DNA from: Mageeibacillus sp. UBA3781 | GTDB lineage: Bacteria; Bacillota; Clostridia; Saccharofermentanales; Saccharofermentanaceae | Direction of reading: 5' to 3' | DNA length: 8,463 nt | Assembly: GCA_002368805.1 (NCBI GenBank) | Contig: DFFH01000106.1 | Span: 1-8,463, forward strand | Part shown: positions 5,484 to 8,463 of the stretch, piece by piece | Numbering within the stretch: the first letter of the stretch is position 1 | Layout of the letters: every line of letters begins with the position of its first letter | Program-made: the position numbers and the translations under genes | Notes under the pieces: generated by a model | What the model was told of the DNA's origin: nothing | Database searches by the model: none | What the model saw: only the letters and a program-made list of their open reading frames with translations

Positions 5484-7073
5484 TCAAAGTCTAATGCTGT
5501 TCTTCACAAGGCCGAGGAAGAGCGGGTGCGGTTTATCGGGACGGCTCTTGAATTCGGGGTGGAACTGTACGCCGACGAAAAACGGATGCCCTTTTATCTC
5601 GACAGCTTCGACGAGAAGATTATCCGGCGAAAGACCGCTGATGATGTCCTTCATCTGATCTCTGTAAATGTTATTGAATTCATATCTGTGACGGTGTCTC
5701 TCACTGATATTCTCAGATTGATAGCACTGCTCCATCATGGTGCCGGGCAGGATCTTGCAAGGGTAAGATCCGAGACGGAGAGTGCCGCCCTTTTCGATCT
5801 CATCATTCTGTCCGGGCATGAAGTCGATGACCAGATGCTCGGATTCTTCGTCGAATTCTCTGGAGTTTGCATCCTTATAACCGAGTACATCTCTGGCGTA
5901 TTCGATGACGGCGATCTGCATGCCGAGGCATATTCCTAAGTACGGGATATTCTTCTCGCGGGCATACTTTGCGGCAAGTACCATTCCCTCGATACCGCGG
6001 TCGCCAAAGCCGCCCGGAACGAGAATACCGTCTGCTTCAGAGAGGATAGATTCGTAGTTCTCGGGAGTCAGATCCTCGGAGTCGTTCCACAGGATCTTCA
6101 CGTTCGAATGATACTTATAGCCTGCATGGTGCAGTGCTTCTGCGACGGAAAGATAGCAATCGTGGAAGTGGGTGTATTTACCGACGAGTGCGATAGTGCA
6201 TGTCTTATCACAGCTCTTGATGCGCTCGACCATAGATGCCCAGGAAGACAGATCGCAGGGCTGTGTTTCCAGTTGGAGTTCGCGGCAGACCACATCGGAG
6301 AAACCGCTCTTTTCGAGCATGAGCGGCGCTTCGTAGAGGATCGGGATCGTCGTGTTTTCGATAACGCAATCGGGAGATACATTACAGAACATCGCGATCT
6401 TCTTGAAGATCGATTCATCTTCGATCGGCTCGTCGGTTCGAAGGATGATGATGTCCGGAGAAACACCCATGCCCTGGAGTTCTTTTACCGAGTGCTGGGC
6501 GGGCTTGGATTTGTGCTCGCCGGAAGCCTTGAGATAAGGGACGAGTACGACATGGATATAAAGCGCGTTATGCGGACCGACTTCACGACCGACCTGACGG
6601 ATCGCTTCGATAAAAGGCTGGCCTTCGATGTCACCGATCGTACCGCCGATCTCGGTGATGACGACATCCGCCTCGGATTCCAGGCCGACGTTATAGATGA
6701 ATTCTTTGATCTCATTGGTGATGTGCGGGATCGTCTGTACGGTAGAACCCAGATATTCGCCGCGGCGTTCTTTGGCGAGTACCGAGGAATATACTTTACC
6801 GGTTGTAAGGTTCGAGAATTTATTTAGATCTTCGTCGATGAACCGCTCATAGTGACCGAGGTCGAGATCTGTTTCCGCGCCATCTTCCGTGACGAAAACC
6901 TCGCCGTGCTGATAGGGACTCATCGTACCGGGGTCCACGTTGATGTACGGGTCGAGTTTCTGCGATGCGACCTTAAGGCCTCTCATTTTCAGAAGACGGC
7001 CGAGAGATGCGGCAGTAATACCTTTTCCGAGTCCGGATACGACACCACCTGTTACGAATATATATTTAGTCAT
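5484..7073 (-). CDS. pyrG: CTP synthase (glutamine-hydrolysing)
   Basis: A 529-residue enzyme, slightly short of the usual 535-550, making CTP from UTP, ATP and glutamine in the last step of pyrimidine nucleotide synthesis. The synthetase half (1 to about 265) starts KYIFVTGGVVSGLGKG, with the nucleotide loop SGLGKG at 13-18; QKLDPYINVDPGTM (38-51), EDGAETDLDLGHYERF (63-78) and ITEIGGTIGDIE (139-150) are the signature substrate and magnesium segments. The class I glutaminase half (about 292-529) has the oxyanion region PGGFGDRG (353-360), the nucleophile C382 in LGICLGM, and the H505/E507 pair in VQFHPEF, so both active sites are complete. The ATG at 7073 is preceded by GTGAGGA at 7081-7087 (minus strand), with GAGG eight bases from the start. 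It follows asnB by 44 bp on the same strand with no hairpin between them, so the two are probably cotranscribed. CTP and GTP control of the enzyme is known for the family; no RNA-level attenuator is seen in the gap. Confidence 0.97.
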   Translation of the reverse strand: MTKYIFVTGGVVSGLGKGITAASLGRLLKMRGLKVASQKLDPYINVDPGTMSPYQHGEVFVTEDGAETDLDLGHYERFIDEDLNKFSNLTTGKVYSSVLAKERRGEYLGSTVQTIPHITNEIKEFIYNVGLESEADVVITEIGGTIGDIEGQPFIEAIRQVGREVGPHNALYIHVVLVPYLKASGEHKSKPAQHSVKELQGMGVSPDIIILRTDEPIEDESIFKKIAMFCNVSPDCVIENTTIPILYEAPLMLEKSGFSDVVCRELQLETQPCDLSSWASMVERIKSCDKTCTIALVGKYTHFHDCYLSVAEALHHAGYKYHSNVKILWNDSEDLTPENYESILSEADGILVPGGFGDRGIEGMVLAAKYAREKNIPYLGICLGMQIAVIEYARDVLGYKDANSREFDEESEHLVIDFMPGQNDEIEKGGTLRLGSYPCKILPGTMMEQCYQSENISERHRHRYEFNNIYRDQMKDIISGLSPDNLLVEAVEIKGHPFFVGVQFHPEFKSRPDKPHPLFLGLVKNSIRL

Positions 7074-7117
7074 TTTATCATCCTCACTTTCTTTCGCTGA
7101 TGAGACACGGACACTTC

Positions 7118-8461
7118 TTATTTTCCGCTGTCGCCATAGTTTTTCAGGACGCGCGCCGAAGGGTCATCTACGTCACAGCCCTCCCACGACTTGTTCGGCA
7201 TCCAGAAGTCAACGACCATCTCTGCCTGACCCTCGTAATACTTCTCGAAGATCTCCCGGTAGAGGAGAGATTCTTTGGTAAAAGGGGTGGCGAAAGAGTA
7301 TTTCTTTTTTCCTTCTTCGTAAGCTTCGTCAGTGTAGCAGGATGCGGCATATTCTTTCAGGTGATCGACCATGGAGTGACCGACCGCATCGGAGAAAGCC
7401 GCCTTCTCACGGAAGAGGATATCGTGCGGCAGAAGGTCCCCCTCAAAGGCTTTTCGAAGGAGATACTTTCCTTTGCCGTAGGTGTTGAGTTTCTTCTCCG
7501 GATCGATCGCCATGACGTACTTGACGAAATCGAGATCGCCGAACGGTACACGCGCTTCGAGAGAGTTACTGGAGATGCAGCGGTCGGCACGGAGTACATC
7601 GTACATGTGGATCTCGTGGATACGCTTGACGGCTTCCTCCTGAAAAGCACTCGCCGACGGTGCGAAGTCCGTGTATTTATATCCGAAGAGCTCGTCGGAG
7701 ATCTCACCGGTGAGAAGAACTCTTACATCGGAGATCTCGTGGATCTTCTTGCAGAGAAGGTACATACCCATCGATGCACGGATCGTTGTAATATCGTAGG
7801 TTCCGAGGATCTCGATGACTTCCGGAAGAGAGGAGATGACATCCTCTTTCGTGATGATGACTTCCGTGTGATCGGATCCGATATAGTCTGCGACCTGCTT
7901 AGCATACTTGAGGTCGATGGCATCCTCGCTCATACCGATGGCAAATGTCTTGATCGGGTGATCCTCCATGTGCTGTGCGACCGCACATACGAGAGAAGAA
8001 TCGAGACCACCGGAAAGAAGGAATCCGACCTTGGAATCACTGACGAGACGTTTTCTGATTCCTTCAACGAGCTTGTCGTGGATGTTGCTACAGATGGTCT
8101 CGAGATCATCTGTGATGACCTCGTCAACTTTTGTGATATCGCAGTAGCAGGTGAACTTCCCATCCTTATAGTAATGTCCGGGCGGGAAAGGTAATACCTT
8201 CTTGCTGTAGGGGACGATGTTCTTTGCTTCGCTGGCGAAGATGATGTGACCATCCTCATCGTAGCCGTAGTAGAGAGGACGGATACCGATCGGATCTCTT
8301 GCGGCGATGAGTTCTTTTGTATCTGTATCGTAGAGGATGAGGGCGAACTCCGCATCGAGTTTGCTGAACATCTCTACGCCGTATTTCTCATATAAAGGAA
8401 GAAGCACTTCGCAGTCGGAATCCGAGGCGAATGAATACCCGTCGGAAAGGAGTTCCTGCCG
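7118..8461 (-). CDS. asnB: Asparagine synthetase B, glutamine-hydrolysing (5' end outside window)
   Basis: The frame stays open to the window edge, giving 447 visible residues. Judged against E. coli AsnB (554 residues), roughly 80-100 N-terminal residues, including the catalytic cysteine of the class II glutaminase, lie outside. The enzyme converts aspartate, glutamine and ATP to asparagine. Visible first is the end of the glutaminase domain (SDCEVLLPLYEKYG, ARDPIGIRPLYYGYD, FASEAK). The synthetase domain follows, with the pyrophosphate loop SGGLDSS (7994-8014), TYDITTIRASMGMYL and SLEARVPFGDLDF, in the same order as E. coli. It is the AsnB type, not a beta-lactam synthetase or an AsnO fusion. 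One oddity: the usual GEGSDE(V/L)FGGY segment reads GEISDELFGYKY here (from 7708 downward). The valine codon GTG at 8405-8407 is internal, not a start, because homology continues upstream. Its stop lies 44 bp before pyrG, probably in one operon. Confidence 0.95.
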   Translation of the reverse strand, partial: RQELLSDGYSFASDSDCEVLLPLYEKYGVEMFSKLDAEFALILYDTDTKELIAARDPIGIRPLYYGYDEDGHIIFASEAKNIVPYSKKVLPFPPGHYYKDGKFTCYCDITKVDEVITDDLETICSNIHDKLVEGIRKRLVSDSKVGFLLSGGLDSSLVCAVAQHMEDHPIKTFAIGMSEDAIDLKYAKQVADYIGSDHTEVIITKEDVISSLPEVIEILGTYDITTIRASMGMYLLCKKIHEISDVRVLLTGEISDELFGYKYTDFAPSASAFQEEAVKRIHEIHMYDVLRADRCISSNSLEARVPFGDLDFVKYVMAIDPEKKLNTYGKGKYLLRKAFEGDLLPHDILFREKAAFSDAVGHSMVDHLKEYAASCYTDEAYEEGKKKYSFATPFTKESLLYREIFEKYYEGQAEMVVDFWMPNKSWEGCDVDDPSARVLKNYGDSGK

Positions 8462-8463
8462 AA

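Noticed and set aside
6108..6827. 239-codon open frame on the plus strand opposite pyrG
   Set aside because: Antisense shadow of a highly conserved CTP synthase; no ribosome binding site and no family features.
7100..8194. 364-codon open frame on the plus strand opposite asnB
   Set aside because: It is fully antisense to a strongly recognisable AsnB, and its translation has no recognisable domain; long mirror frames are common opposite biased coding sequence.

Overview
The window reads as chromosomal DNA of an anaerobic member of the Bacillota, most likely a gut- or rumen-type clostridium (inference). The basis is purine-rich AGGAG-type ribosome binding sites, an NADPH-type iron alcohol dehydrogenase, a compact-cysteine iron-sulfur flavoprotein, a DUF6273-type lipoprotein and an AraC regulator with a clostridial-looking N-terminal half. 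No transposase, integrase, cas gene or plasmid function is visible.

Left part (1-2413, plus strand). The 3' end of carB (carbamoyl-phosphate synthase large subunit) closes with a strong intrinsic terminator. An AraC-family regulator follows, with an extended -10 promoter lying inside a perfect 9-bp inverted repeat. Next comes a short degenerate remnant that looks like the C-terminus of an MgtA-type P-type ATPase, then two small GC-rich hairpins, then an intact NADPH-dependent FMN reductase / iron-sulfur flavoprotein-like gene.

Convergent intergenic region (2414-2823). This holds the most unusual object in the window. Twelve exact copies of a heptamer (TATGTCT or its complement AGACATA) alternate strictly in orientation with a 52/53-bp period across 296 bp, giving six inverted-repeat units. 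The sequence between the heptamers is mostly not conserved. It is neither a CRISPR array nor any element I recognise. A hairpin that probably terminates the minus-strand gene lies just beyond it.

Middle (2824-5376). A minus-strand lipoprotein with two DUF6273-like domains is divergent from a plus-strand iron-containing alcohol dehydrogenase. The lipoprotein has a clear extended -10 promoter. A GC-rich 12-bp hairpin separates the dehydrogenase from the next, converging gene.

Right part (5484-8461, minus strand). asnB (glutamine-hydrolysing asparagine synthetase, its 5' end outside the window) is followed 44 bp later by pyrG (CTP synthase), probably as one transcription unit. carB, pyrG and asnB all belong to glutamine-nitrogen chemistry, and two of them are pyrimidine-pathway genes. 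The rest is redox and regulatory accessory content with no evident shared pathway.
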